A DNA stretch of 15,240 nt from Verrucomicrobiota bacterium (GTDB taxonomy: Bacteria; Verrucomicrobiota; Verrucomicrobiia; Opitutales; Opitutaceae). Positions within the stretch are counted from its first letter, which is position 1, and each line of letters starts with the position of its first letter. The stretch covers positions 1-15,240 of the forward strand of contig RFJS01000352.1 in assembly GCA_003694825.1 (NCBI GenBank), given 5' to 3'. The notes beneath the pieces are model-generated. The model did no database searches. It saw only the letters and a program-made list of their open reading frames with translations, and was not told where the DNA came from. Below are positions 8,280 to 15,240 of the stretch, in pieces. The position numbers and the translations under genes are program-made.

Positions 8280-9763
8280 GGGACAACAGCCTGGACGAAT
8301 TGCATGAAGAAATCGGGGAAGATACCGATGAGCACCGACAACACGGCGGTGATGGTCAGCGGTACGACCATGGCCGGGGAGGCTTCACGGTATTGCCGGT
8401 CGGCGTCGCCGGGAGGCGGCGCGGCGAAGAAGGCGCGGTAGGCGACCGGCGCGAAGTAGGCGGCGTTGAGCAGAGTGCTGGTGAGGAGCACGACCATCAG
8501 GCCGATCGAACCTGCGTCCCAGGCGCCGAGCACGAGATACCACTTGGAGATGAAGCCCGCCACCGGCGGCACACCGATCATGCTCAGCGACGCGATGGCG
8601 AACGCGCCGAAGGTCCACGGCATCGCCCGGCCGAGACCGTCCATTTCGGAGATGTTTTTCTTGTGCGTGGCCACGTAGATCGCGCCAGCGCAGAAGAACA
8701 GGGTGATCTTCGAGAAGGCGTGATTGGCGATGTGAACGATGCCGCCCTCGATCCCGTGCGGGGTGAGCAGGGCGACACCGAGGACGATGTAGGAGAGCTG
8801 CGAAACCGTCGAGTAGGCGAGCCGCGATTTGAGGTTGTCCTTGCTCAGTGCGATGACCGAGGCGAGCAGGATCGTGATTGAGACGAACCACGCTGTGGGC
8901 AGGCCGAGGTTGAGCGCGGTCATGGTGTCGGTGCCGAAGACATACAGCATCACCCGCACCGTGGAGAACACGCCGACCTTCACGACCGCGACGGCATGGA
9001 GCAGGGCGCTGACGGGCGTGGGCGCCACCATCGCTCCCGGCAGCCAGTGGTGCAGAGGCATGATGCCGTTTTTGGCGAACCCGAGCAGGCAGGCGATGTA
9101 GAGGGCGACGACCACCGTGTTGTGCACGCCGGCAGGGAGGATGCCGGTGGTGATGTCGTGCGCGAAGTCGAGAGTGCCGCTGAGCACGTAGATCAGGACC
9201 ATCGCCGGCAGGATCAGCGCCTTGGCCGTGGTGGTGAGATAGACGAGATACTTGCGGGCGCCCTCGTAGCCCTCCTCGTCCTGATGGTGGGCGACGAGGG
9301 GGTAGGTCGTGATGCTCACGATCTCGTAGAACAGGTAGAGGGTGAGCAGGTTGTCGGAAAAGGCGCACCCGATCGCGCCGAAGATGGCCAGGGCGAAGCA
9401 GGTGTTGAACCGCGTCTGCGCATGCTCCTGCAATCCGCGCATGTATCCGGCGGAGTAGAACACTGTGAGCGTCCACAGGAACGAGGCCACGAGCGCGAAG
9501 ACCATCGAGAGGGCGTCGGCCCGCAGCGTGAAGCTCAGCCCCGGCAGCAGCTCGAACAGCGTCCAGGTGAGCGTCTGGCCGGCCCGGATCGCCGGGATGA
9601 GCGAGACGACGATTCCGAACAGGACGACGGCGGAGACGAACGAAACCGCCTCGCGCAGATTGGGGCGTTTGCCGGTTGCCATCACCAGGCCCGCGCCCAC
9701 CAGGGGCGTCAGCACGGCCCAGAGCAACCGCGAGTCGTTGACGATTTCCACGGGACTATCCAC
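8276..9763 (-). CDS. MrpD-like monovalent cation/proton antiporter subunit (extra complex I pump)
   Basis: This 495-residue polytopic protein belongs to the NuoL/M/N-MrpA/D antiporter family and looks most like MrpD. The pumping residues are present: Glu147 in TM5 (LYLFYEIVSITTYP), Lys231 in TM7 (FAKNGIMPLHHWLPGAM), Lys262 in TM8 (AVVKVGVFSTVR) and Lys407 in TM12 (FISKWYLVLG). It also has APTPVSALLHAV and LKSRLAYSTVSQLSYI, both typical of the family. It lacks the C-terminal extension of NuoL, ending soon after the core. The start is a GTG at 9763, overlapping the nuoK stop by 8 nt; a second in-frame GTG at 9751 is an alternative. It is additional to the NuoL-position, NuoM and NuoN subunits, so the operon encodes four such proteins. 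Whether it pumps protons or sodium is not decidable here. Confidence 0.88.
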   Translation of the reverse strand: MDSPVEIVNDSRLLWAVLTPLVGAGLVMATGKRPNLREAVSFVSAVVLFGIVVSLIPAIRAGQTLTWTLFELLPGLSFTLRADALSMVFALVASFLWTLTVFYSAGYMRGLQEHAQTRFNTCFALAIFGAIGCAFSDNLLTLYLFYEIVSITTYPLVAHHQDEEGYEGARKYLVYLTTTAKALILPAMVLIYVLSGTLDFAHDITTGILPAGVHNTVVVALYIACLLGFAKNGIMPLHHWLPGAMVAPTPVSALLHAVAVVKVGVFSTVRVMLYVFGTDTMTALNLGLPTAWFVSITILLASVIALSKDNLKSRLAYSTVSQLSYIVLGVALLTPHGIEGGIVHIANHAFSKITLFFCAGAIYVATHKKNISEMDGLGRAMPWTFGAFAIASLSMIGVPPVAGFISKWYLVLGAWDAGSIGLMVVLLTSTLLNAAYFAPVAYRAFFAAPPPGDADRQYREASPAMVVPLTITAVLSVLIGIFPDFFMQFVQAVVP

Positions 9764-10082
9764 TGAGTTCCGAAAGCTCCGAGGTTTTGATCGACCGGTA
9801 GTTGCGATACACGGCGATGATGACGCTCAGGGCGATGGCCACCTCCGCGGCGGCCAGCCCCATGATGAAAAGCACGAACACCTGCCCGACGGTCGGGTCC
9901 GCCGAGTAGAAGCGGTTCACGGCCATGATGTTGAGCATGGCGGCGCTGAAGATCAGCTCGCCGGCGATGAGCATGCCGATGAGCGTGCGGCGCCGCAGCA
10001 GACCGAAGATGCCGAGAGCGAGCACGGCGGCGGCCACGATCAGATAGGGCTGAGGTTGCTGATACAGCTCGATGATATTCAT
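9756..10082 (-). CDS. nuoK: NADH-quinone oxidoreductase subunit K
   Basis: NuoK is a three-helix membrane subunit (MrpC-like) near the junction with the quinone-binding part of complex I. The 108-residue product has the two buried glutamates of the family, Glu42 in TM2 (IAGELIFSAAMLN) and Glu80 in TM3 (LAAAEVAIALSVI). The ATG at 10082 overlaps the nuoJ stop as ATGA. The open frame extends upstream to 10316, but that part is nuoJ in another frame and has no NuoK character. The stop overlaps the MrpD-like gene by 8 nt. Confidence 0.95.
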   Translation of the reverse strand: MNIIELYQQPQPYLIVAAAVLALGIFGLLRRRTLIGMLIAGELIFSAAMLNIMAVNRFYSADPTVGQVFVLFIMGLAAAEVAIALSVIIAVYRNYRSIKTSELSELSG

Positions 10083-10612
10083 GGGTGACGATGCCTCCCG
10101 ATGCGGGCGATGGCGAGGGCGCCGAGGATGGCGACCAGCAGCACCAGTGAAATGACCTCGAAGGCCATGCTGTAGGTGGAAAGCAGAGACACCCCGATGT
10201 CCTGGATCGTGCCGTCGTTGAGGCGGATGGCGGGCGTGGTCCAATCCCCGAGCACGCCGAGCCGCGCGGCGCTCCAGAAGATCGCGGTGCACACGATGAT
10301 GGCGGCGATGCTCCACAGCACGGAGTGGCGCGGCGACTCATCGACGATCTCCTGCGGCTCGGCCAGCATGATCGCGAAGACGATCGTCACGCACACCGCG
10401 CCGACGTAGATAAGCAGCTCCATCAACGCGAGGAACGGGCTGTTGAGAAAGTAGTAGAGGCCGGCGAGCCCGACGGATGTCAGGGCGAGGCCGCACACGC
10501 TGCGGATCACGCGGACAGTGAAGACGGCCAGCAGCGAGCCGGCGATCGTCGCCGCGATGAACAGCAGGAAGAGCCCTGCGATGATGTATTCAGTTCCCGG
10601 CAGGCTGTTCAT
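10079..10612 (-). CDS. nuoJ: NADH-quinone oxidoreductase subunit J
   Basis: The 177-residue, five-helix membrane protein matches NuoJ in length, position and motif. The segment ALMELLIYVGAVCVTIVFAI is the conserved TM3 with its pi-bulge region, which couples quinone chemistry to the antiporter chain in known complex I structures. The C-terminal helix carries FEVISLVLLVAILGAL. The ATG at 10612 lies inside nuoI and overlaps its end by 23 nt; the stop forms an ATGA overlap with nuoK. Confidence 0.95.
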   Translation of the reverse strand: MNSLPGTEYIIAGLFLLFIAATIAGSLLAVFTVRVIRSVCGLALTSVGLAGLYYFLNSPFLALMELLIYVGAVCVTIVFAIMLAEPQEIVDESPRHSVLWSIAAIIVCTAIFWSAARLGVLGDWTTPAIRLNDGTIQDIGVSLLSTYSMAFEVISLVLLVAILGALAIARIGRHRHP

Positions 10613-11135
10613 TTTGGGTCGAAGATGATTCAGCGCTGGAGGAGGCCGTGTCGGCCGGCGGTGGCGCCACGGGGGTGGCGGCCTTTTTCCGGGCCTGGCG
10701 CTCCTCGAGCTGGTGGACGAGATCGATCAGGTGGAACTGCTGCTTGTCGGTGGAGGCGAGGTTGTAGGCCTTGGAATACTCGAGGGCATCGACCGGACAC
10801 ACCTCGATGCAGGCGCCGCAGAGGCTGCAGGTGGTGAAGTCGAGATGGAACCACGTGACCGACTTGCGCTTGGCTCCGGGCTTTTTCTCGCCGTCGAGTT
10901 CGATGCAGTCGCTCGGACAGGCCTTGGCGCAGAGCTGGCAGGCGATGCAGGTCGAGGTCCCGGTCTCGGGGTCGGGCTTGAATTGGATGTGGCCGCGGAA
11001 GCGCTCCGGGATCTTCGCGGTTTGCCGGGGGTAGTGGATCGTGACCGTCGGCTTGAAGAATTCACGCAGGGTGATGCCCATGCCTGTGAGCAGGCTCATG
11101 AATCCGCCGACGACTTCCTTAACTTGTGCGACCAT
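10590..11135 (-). CDS. nuoI: NADH-quinone oxidoreductase subunit I, two [4Fe-4S] clusters, with Ala/Pro/Ser tail
   Basis: NuoI carries the two tetranuclear iron-sulfur clusters (N6a, N6b) that pass electrons towards NuoB in the peripheral arm. Both binding motifs are intact: CIACQLCAKACP (Cys63/66/69/73) and CSLCGACIEVCP (Cys103/106/109/113). The product has 181 residues, and roughly the last 30 form a low-complexity Ala/Pro/Ser/Gln tail after QARKKAA, beyond the usual ferredoxin domain. The ATG at 11135 follows the nuoH stop by 3 nt. The N-terminal amphipathic stretch (FMSLLTGMGITLREFF) is typical of membrane-anchored NuoI. Confidence 0.96.
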   Translation of the reverse strand: MVAQVKEVVGGFMSLLTGMGITLREFFKPTVTIHYPRQTAKIPERFRGHIQFKPDPETGTSTCIACQLCAKACPSDCIELDGEKKPGAKRKSVTWFHLDFTTCSLCGACIEVCPVDALEYSKAYNLASTDKQQFHLIDLVHQLEERQARKKAATPVAPPPADTASSSAESSSTQNEQPAGN

Positions 11136-11138
11136 GGC

Positions 11139-12127
11139 TCAGAAGAGTTTCAGCATGGCGCTGGTCAGCAGCAGCGTGAACAGCGACAGCGGGATGAGGA
11201 TTTTCCAGGAGAGGTTGAGCAGGGCGTAGAACTGCGTGCGGGGGAATGTCCAGCGCACCCAGACGACGGTGAAGATGATCAGGTAGAGCTTGATGAGGAA
11301 CCACCAGATACCGGGCGCGAGCCCGAAGGGGCCGTGCCAGCCGCCGAGGAAGAGGATCACCGCCATGGCACTGCCCACGACGATGTTGGCGTATTCAGCC
11401 ATGAAGAACACGCCGAAGCCCATGCCCGCGTATTCGGTGAAGGCGCCGGCGACGAGCTCGCTCTCGGCCTCGGCCATGTCGAAGGGCGCGCGGTTGGTCT
11501 CGGCGAGCATGCAGATGAAAAAGATGACGAACGACGCCGGCATGAGCGGGTTCACCCAGACTTTGAAGAGGTTCCAGTGCCAGAAGCCGCCGGCCTGCTG
11601 GTCGACGATCTCGGTGAGGTTGAGCGTGCCCGTGATCATCACGAGGGTGATCACGGTCAGGAGCATCGGGACTCGTAGGCGACGTTCTGCGAGACGACGC
11701 GGGCGGCGGAGATGATGCCGTATTTGTTTCTCGAGGACCACCCCGCCAGCATGACCGAGATCACGTTGAAAGAGGCGAAGGCGAAGATCGCGAGCAACCC
11801 GACATTGATGTGGCGCGCCGCAAAAGTCTCGCTGAAGGGGACGACGGCGAAACAGGCCATGGCCGGGGCCATGATGACGATGGGCGCGAGCCGGAAGAGC
11901 AGGCGGTCCGCTCCCGGCGGCACGATGAACTGCTTCGTCATGAGCTTCACCGCGTCGGCGATGGGCTGGAGCAGCCCGGCCCAGCCGACTTCGGTGGGGC
12001 CGGCCCGGCGTTGGAAACGCGCCGCGCCCTTGCGCTCGACCCAGACGAGGTAGGCGGCGTTGAGGCCGACGAAGGCGGCGGCGATGACCAGGGCGATGAG
12101 GAGACGGACGGGTTCGGAGATCGTCAT
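11139..12127 (-). pseudogene. nuoH: NADH-quinone oxidoreductase subunit H, interrupted by a one-base frameshift
   Basis: NuoH is the membrane subunit that forms the quinone chamber with NuoB and NuoD. The N-terminal part (ATG at 12127, MTISEPVRLLIAL) runs through VWVERKGAARFQRRAGPTEV, GLLQPIADAVKLM and SQNVAYE, then hits a TGA shortly after about 11672. The C-terminal part continues in another frame with VPMLLTVITL, then AETNRAPFDMAEAESELVAG and FTEYAGMGFG, to the stop at 11139. One missing base, a G in gene orientation between 11672 and 11671, restores a continuous 329-residue protein with the usual NuoH length and residues on both sides. Nothing else is damaged, so a sequencing or assembly error is as likely as a real mutation. 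The type is given as pseudogene only because the frame is broken. The frame also runs upstream to a TTG at 12211, without NuoH character. Confidence 0.9.
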
Positions 12128-12245
12128 GCCTTGACCGGAAGTGAGTGGCCCGCAACGGCGGTGCGGTGCGGCGCCGGGAGTGTCCGGGAGCGCGTGCAGG
12201 CAGCCGGCCAACTCGTTGGGGAGGGGATGGATGCGCGTGCCGTCA
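12128..12245. other. 118-bp gap between nuoD and nuoH
   Basis: This is the only sizeable gap inside the nuo operon and lies where many bacteria encode nuoE, nuoF and nuoG. I see no coding remnant of those subunits in it, no convincing terminator hairpin and no clear promoter. An internal promoter for the membrane-arm genes could be here but cannot be shown. Confidence 0.5.
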
Positions 12246-13376
12246 TCAGCGGTCGAGGTCGGGAATCACGAGGTCGAGGCTGCCCATGAGGGCGAGCGCA
12301 TCCGCCAGGAGCATGCCCTGGCACGCTTCCTCGAAGCAGCTCAGGTTGCAGAAACAGGGGGTGCGGAGCTTGACGCGGTAGGGGGTGGTGGTGCCGTTGC
12401 TGATGGCGCGGATGGTGAAGCGGCCGCGGGCGCCCTCGACGGCCATGCAGTAGTCGCCGGCCGGTGGCTTCACCGCCCGGGGCACCTTGGCCATGACCGG
12501 GCCGTCGGGCAGCTTGTCGAGCGCCTGCTCGATGATGCGCAGGCTCTGCTCGATCTCGGCCATGCGCACTTTGTAGCGCGCCATGCAGTCCCCCTCGGGG
12601 AAGGTCGGGATGTCGAATTGGAGGTCTGGATACACCCCGTAGGGCTCGGCTTTGCGCACGTCGTAGGCGATGCCGGCGCCGCGCAGGACGGGGCCGGTGG
12701 CGCCGTATTTGCGGCACATCTCGGCCGGGATTTCACCGATGCCCTCGAGCCGCTTGCGCAGGATGATGTTCTCGGTGACGAGTTTGTGGTAGGTCTTGAG
12801 CCGGGGGCGGAAATCCTTGATGAACTGGCGGGTTCCGGCGAGGAAGCTGTCGGTGACGTCCTCGCAGACGCCGCCGATGCGATAGTAGCAGTAGGTGAGC
12901 CGCGAGCCGGTGATCTCCTCGAGCAGGTCGAGGATGTGTTCGCGGTCGTCGAAGGCGTAGAGCATCGGCGTCATGCCCCCGAGGTCGATGAGGAACGCGC
13001 CCCACCAGACGAGGTGGCTGGAGATGCGGTTGAGCTCGGAGGTGATGACCCGAATGTATTCGGCCCGTGGGGGCACCTCGATGCCGCAGGCTTTTTCCGC
13101 GAGAGCGCACCAGGCGTGGGTGTACATCATCGCCCCGAGGTAGTCCATGCGGCTGGTGTTGGGCAGGAACTGTTCCCAGTTGCGGTTCTCGCCCATCTTC
13201 TCGTGCTCGCGGTGGATGTAGCCGGAGACGATCTCGGCGTTTTCGATGAACTCGCCGTCCATCGTGAGCTTGACGCGCAGCACGCCGTGGGTGGCCGGGT
13301 GTTGGGGCCCGAGGTTGAGCACGAAGGTCTCCTGCGGGCCCGTGCTGTGGGAGGTGGTGGTTTCAGGCGTCGACAT
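12246..13376 (-). CDS. nuoD: NADH-quinone oxidoreductase subunit D (49-kDa subunit)
   Basis: NuoD forms the quinone-reduction site together with NuoB. The 376-residue product contains the family's GPQHPATHGVLR at 23-34, followed by YIHREHEKMGENR, ELNRISSHLVWWG, YGATGPVLRGAG, a GDCMARYKVRMAEIEQS block and the terminal SLDLVIPDLDR. The ATG at 13376 overlaps the end of nuoC by 14 nt and has an AAGG site a few bases upstream. The open frame extends to 13676, but that upstream part lies over nuoC and is not NuoD-like. NuoC and NuoD are separate proteins here, not fused. Confidence 0.96.
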   Translation of the reverse strand: MSTPETTTSHSTGPQETFVLNLGPQHPATHGVLRVKLTMDGEFIENAEIVSGYIHREHEKMGENRNWEQFLPNTSRMDYLGAMMYTHAWCALAEKACGIEVPPRAEYIRVITSELNRISSHLVWWGAFLIDLGGMTPMLYAFDDREHILDLLEEITGSRLTYCYYRIGGVCEDVTDSFLAGTRQFIKDFRPRLKTYHKLVTENIILRKRLEGIGEIPAEMCRKYGATGPVLRGAGIAYDVRKAEPYGVYPDLQFDIPTFPEGDCMARYKVRMAEIEQSLRIIEQALDKLPDGPVMAKVPRAVKPPAGDYCMAVEGARGRFTIRAISNGTTTPYRVKLRTPCFCNLSCFEEACQGMLLADALALMGSLDLVIPDLDR

Positions 13377-13953
13377 CGGTGGCCTTGAAGTCTTTCCGCA
13401 GGGGAAACCCCTCCTGGTCGTCGGGAAGGATGAGGTGGATGAGATTGGGGTGGCCGACGAAGTCGATGCCGTAGAATTCCCAGGTTTCGCGCTCATGCCA
13501 GAGTGCGCCCGGGTAGATGGCGGAGATCGTCGGCACTTCGGGTTTCTCGCGCGGGATGCGCGTCCGGATGGTGATGTGGTGCGGGCCGTCCCAGTGGAAA
13601 AAGTCGTAGAGGACCTCGAGCTGATTGTCCTTGGGCCAGTCGGCACCGGAGACAATGTCGAGCGAGAATCCGGCACGGTCGAGGATGGAAACCGCGTCGA
13701 TGAGGCGATCCGGCGGCGCCTGCAATTCGAGGTCGTAGCCGTGGCGGGAGCGTTCGATGCGCCGGCAGGGCGGCTCGGGCTCCGGCGGCGGCTCGGCCTT
13801 TTCGGACGCGGCGGCGGATGCAGCGGTTTCGCTGTCGCCGGCGGTGCCAGCAGAGGCGGAGCCAGATTCCGCGTCGGGCGCTGTGGATACAGAATCCTCA
13901 GGCGGGAGCAGTTTCTGGAACTGCTCGAAAACTTCGTCGATGACGGTGCTCAT
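13363..13953 (-). CDS. nuoC: NADH-quinone oxidoreductase subunit C (30-kDa subunit) with Ala/Pro/Glu-rich linker
   Basis: NuoC is a peripheral-arm scaffold subunit beside NuoD. The C-terminal signature, [18 protein letters not shown] followed by LRKDF (about 153-189), is the classical 30-kDa-subunit motif. The ATG at 13953 overlaps the nuoB stop as ATGA; the open frame continuing to 14340 lies over nuoB and is not used. Of 196 residues, about 18-62 form a low-complexity linker rich in Ala, Ser, Glu and Pro, separating a short N-terminal helix ([16 protein letters not shown]) from the folded domain. The linker is unusual for the family but does not disturb the conserved part. Confidence 0.95.
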   Translation of the reverse strand: MSTVIDEVFEQFQKLLPPEDSVSTAPDAESGSASAGTAGDSETAASAAASEKAEPPPEPEPPCRRIERSRHGYDLELQAPPDRLIDAVSILDRAGFSLDIVSGADWPKDNQLEVLYDFFHWDGPHHITIRTRIPREKPEVPTISAIYPGALWHERETWEFYGIDFVGHPNLIHLILPDDQEGFPLRKDFKATDVDA

Positions 13954-14459
13954 GCGGGCGTTTCGACTTTTGGCCAGCGGCGCTTGCCGGTGATTTTTTC
14001 CTCGAGGGTCAGGATGCCCTCGAGCAGGCCTTCGGGACGCGGCGGACAGCCCGGGACGTAGACGTCGACCGGGAAGAGTTTGTCCACTCCGAGTACCACG
14101 GAATATTGATCTGGATTGGTGAAGGGGCCGCCGGAGATGGCGCAGTTGCCCATGGCGATGACCCACTTGGGCTCGGGCATCTGGTCGTAGAGCGTCTTGA
14201 TGGGGGTGGCCATCTTGCGGTTGACCGTGCCGGCCACGATCATGACGTCCGCCTGGCGGGGGGATGGCCGAAATACCTCGGCGCCGAAGCGCGACATGTC
14301 GAACCGCGAGGCACCGGTGGCCATCATCTCGATGGCGCAACAGGCCAGGCCGAAGGTGAGCGGCCAGAGGGAGTTGGCCCGGCCCAGCGCGATCAGATCG
14401 TCGAGGGCGGCGAATTTGACGAGCGAGGAAAGATCAGGCTGCTGTAGTCTGTCGTTCAT
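13950..14459 (-). CDS. nuoB: NADH-quinone oxidoreductase subunit B, binds cluster N2
   Basis: NuoB holds the terminal [4Fe-4S] cluster N2 that reduces quinone. The four expected ligands are present: Cys40 and Cys41 ([10 protein letters not shown]), Cys106 (GNCAISGG) and Cys138 ([10 protein letters not shown]). The loop between Cys106 and Cys138 is 3 residues longer than in E. coli NuoB. The ATG at 14459 gives 169 residues beginning [10 protein letters not shown] and overlaps the end of nuoA by 26 nt. The frame also runs to a TTG at 14546, which would add a Pro-rich segment overlapping nuoA by 113 nt and is not favoured. No clear Shine-Dalgarno sequence precedes either start. Confidence 0.94.
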   Translation of the reverse strand: MNDRLQQPDLSSLVKFAALDDLIALGRANSLWPLTFGLACCAIEMMATGASRFDMSRFGAEVFRPSPRQADVMIVAGTVNRKMATPIKTLYDQMPEPKWVIAMGNCAISGGPFTNPDQYSVVLGVDKLFPVDVYVPGCPPRPEGLLEGILTLEEKITGKRRWPKVETPA

Positions 14460-14886
14460 TGGGCTGGGGGGAGGGGATCCGCGAGGGTTGGCGGGCGGGG
14501 GCTCGGCGGGTCCACTTGAAGACGCCTTTTTTCCAGGCGTAGACAATGACGAGAGAAAGGATGCCGACGAAGATGATCAGTTCGACGAAGTCGCGCACCG
14601 GGAAGACCCGGTCGTAGACCATCGCGACAGGCACGAGGTAAAGCACGTCGACCGCGAACGCCACGAAGACCAGCGCGTAGAGATAATAGACCGCGCTGTA
14701 GCGAATCCACGCGTCGCCGATGGGGTCGACGCCGCACTCGATGTATTGATCCCGCTTGTTGATCGTCTGCCGGGTCTTGCGAGCGGAGAGGAGGTAAACC
14801 AGCACGAAAGGACCGATCGCGAAGAGCAAGCCGAGCAACGCAAATGCGGCGACGTAGATGAGGTCGGTCTGTTGGGTTTCAGGCAT
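14434..14886 (-). CDS. nuoA: NADH-quinone oxidoreductase subunit A
   Basis: NuoA is a three-helix membrane subunit next to NuoH and is the first gene of the operon. The 150-residue product has the ECG motif in its loop ([10 protein letters not shown]) and [29 protein letters not shown] across TM2. In most NuoA proteins the end of TM2 reads FDVEALYLFPWA; here the first acidic residue is Ala, the second is Asp rather than Glu, and the Trp is Val. The ATG at 14886 gives [15 protein letters not shown]. The bases upstream of it are pyrimidine-rich (CCACCTCC) with no Shine-Dalgarno sequence. A charged Arg/Pro/Gln-rich tail (about 125-150) overlaps the start of nuoB. Confidence 0.94.
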   Translation of the reverse strand: MPETQQTDLIYVAAFALLGLLFAIGPFVLVYLLSARKTRQTINKRDQYIECGVDPIGDAWIRYSAVYYLYALVFVAFAVDVLYLVPVAMVYDRVFPVRDFVELIIFVGILSLVIVYAWKKGVFKWTRRAPARQPSRIPSPQPNERQTTAA

Positions 14887-14937
14887 GGAGGTGGGTTCAG
14901 CAGTGGTCAGGGATTCACCGATGGAATCGAGCGGATA

Positions 14938-14949
14938 ATTTCACGAAAT
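14938..14949. promoter_or_regulatory. 12-bp palindrome near the nuoA promoter region
   Basis: The sequence atttc-ac-gaaat is a perfect inverted repeat with 5-bp arms and a 2-bp centre. It sits 52-63 bp upstream of the nuoA start, in the most AT-rich part of the region. It could be an operator half-site arrangement or chance in an AT-rich stretch. Confidence 0.3.
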
Positions 14950-14962
14950 ACGGAAACTCGCC

Positions 14963-14991
14963 GAGCATGGGTTGTTGAGATTTGAGCATGG
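14963..14991. repeat. Two near-identical direct repeats upstream of nuoA
   Basis: The 8-mer gagcatgg occurs at 14963-14970 and again at 14984-14991, start to start 21 bp, which is two helical turns. Extending by six bases each, 12 of 14 positions match. The pair lies 78-105 bp upstream of the nuoA start. Spacing of this kind suits binding of a protein to one face of the helix, but no known consensus is recognised. Confidence 0.45.
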
Positions 14992-15240
14992 TTTGCTCGA
15001 AACGTGACGGGGAGGCTGGCTCACCGGTGTGCGGTGTTTTGCGAAGAGGGGACGCGTCAGTCGGCGGCGGGCCGGCCTCGCGGGCATGCGGGCCGAATGG
15101 CCGGGAGGAGCTGGTCCTGGGGTTGGGCGGGAGGGACGATGCGGGAGGCAGAAAACAAAGTCGGGTGATGGACGACCATGGTCATCGAGGGGGACCTCGA
15201 GTGCACCAACCGGCGCGGGCCAACGCAAGGCGATTACGTC

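Larger units (their letters stand above)
14887..15240. other. Upstream region of the nuo operon, no gene recognised
   Basis: No convincing coding sequence was found. An open frame on the minus strand from 15228 to 14941 is Pro/Arg-rich and has no recognisable features. The 14930-15000 part is visibly more AT-rich than the surroundings and contains a palindrome and direct repeats, so it is the likely promoter-proximal region for nuoA. I could not assign -35 and -10 boxes with confidence. Beyond 15000 I see nothing identifiable. Confidence 0.6.

Noticed and set aside
10083..10316. A longer N-terminal extension of nuoK
   Set aside because: The extension is Arg/His-rich and overlaps nuoJ; the ATG at 10082 gives the normal NuoK length and an ATGA overlap.
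11660..11690. Programmed ribosomal frameshifting in nuoH
   Set aside because: The required -1 shift has no slippery heptamer at the site, and a simple missing base restores the conserved sequence exactly.
12128..12245. A remnant of nuoE, nuoF or nuoG in the nuoD-nuoH gap
   Set aside because: No iron-sulfur Cys motif or flavin-binding motif is visible in the frames examined, so there is no evidence of a degraded gene.
12141..13388. A 415-residue + strand frame opposite nuoD
   Set aside because: Composition is skewed to Val/Ala/Glu/Asp with no domain; nuoD on the other strand explains the region.
14941..15228. A 95-residue minus-strand frame upstream of nuoA
   Set aside because: Pro/Arg-rich, no domain, signal or ribosome site; it covers the AT-rich probable promoter region.

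Overview
The window is one piece of a high-GC bacterial chromosome with tightly packed genes. It reads as two convergent blocks. No RNA gene, insertion sequence, CRISPR array or phage gene was seen. Few starts have a clear Shine-Dalgarno sequence. The gene content and the unusual AccD N-terminus are compatible with a Verrucomicrobiota (Opitutales-like) genome, but this is a low-to-moderate-confidence guess from memory, not a demonstrated assignment.

Left block, + strand, 1-3231. It holds the 3' part of truA (tRNA pseudouridine synthase), a ComF-family phosphoribosyltransferase that overlaps truA by 8 nt, accD (acetyl-CoA carboxylase carboxyltransferase beta subunit) and a ketopantoate reductase (panE/apbA family). 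AccD is notable because three of the four zinc-ribbon cysteines are replaced.

Right block, - strand, 14886 down to 3249. This is a single 11.6-kb operon for a respiratory complex I, in the order nuoA-B-C-D-H-I-J-K, an MrpD-like antiporter subunit, an 86-aa two-helix membrane protein, a NuoL-position antiporter subunit with an MrpD-like core and a NuoL-like C-terminus, nuoM, nuoN. Most junctions overlap (four ATGA-type or 8-nt overlaps plus longer ones). The largest internal gap is 118 bp between nuoD and nuoH, where many bacteria carry nuoE-F-G. The NADH-oxidising module (NuoEFG) is not encoded here, so the operon specifies the quinone-reducing arm (BCDI) and the membrane arm. The membrane arm has four antiporter-like subunits instead of the usual three.

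The main points for a second look are: (1) the four-pump membrane arm with its unnamed 86-aa partner; (2) the NuoL-position subunit, which has Asn at the conserved TM7 lysine position; (3) absence of nuoEFG; (4) a single-base frameshift in nuoH at about 11671/11672; (5) loss of the zinc-ribbon cysteines in AccD; (6) substitution of the conserved acidic pair in NuoA; and (7) a pair of near-identical direct repeats 21 bp apart upstream of nuoA. The 354 bases upstream of nuoA contain no convincing gene and probably hold the operon promoter.
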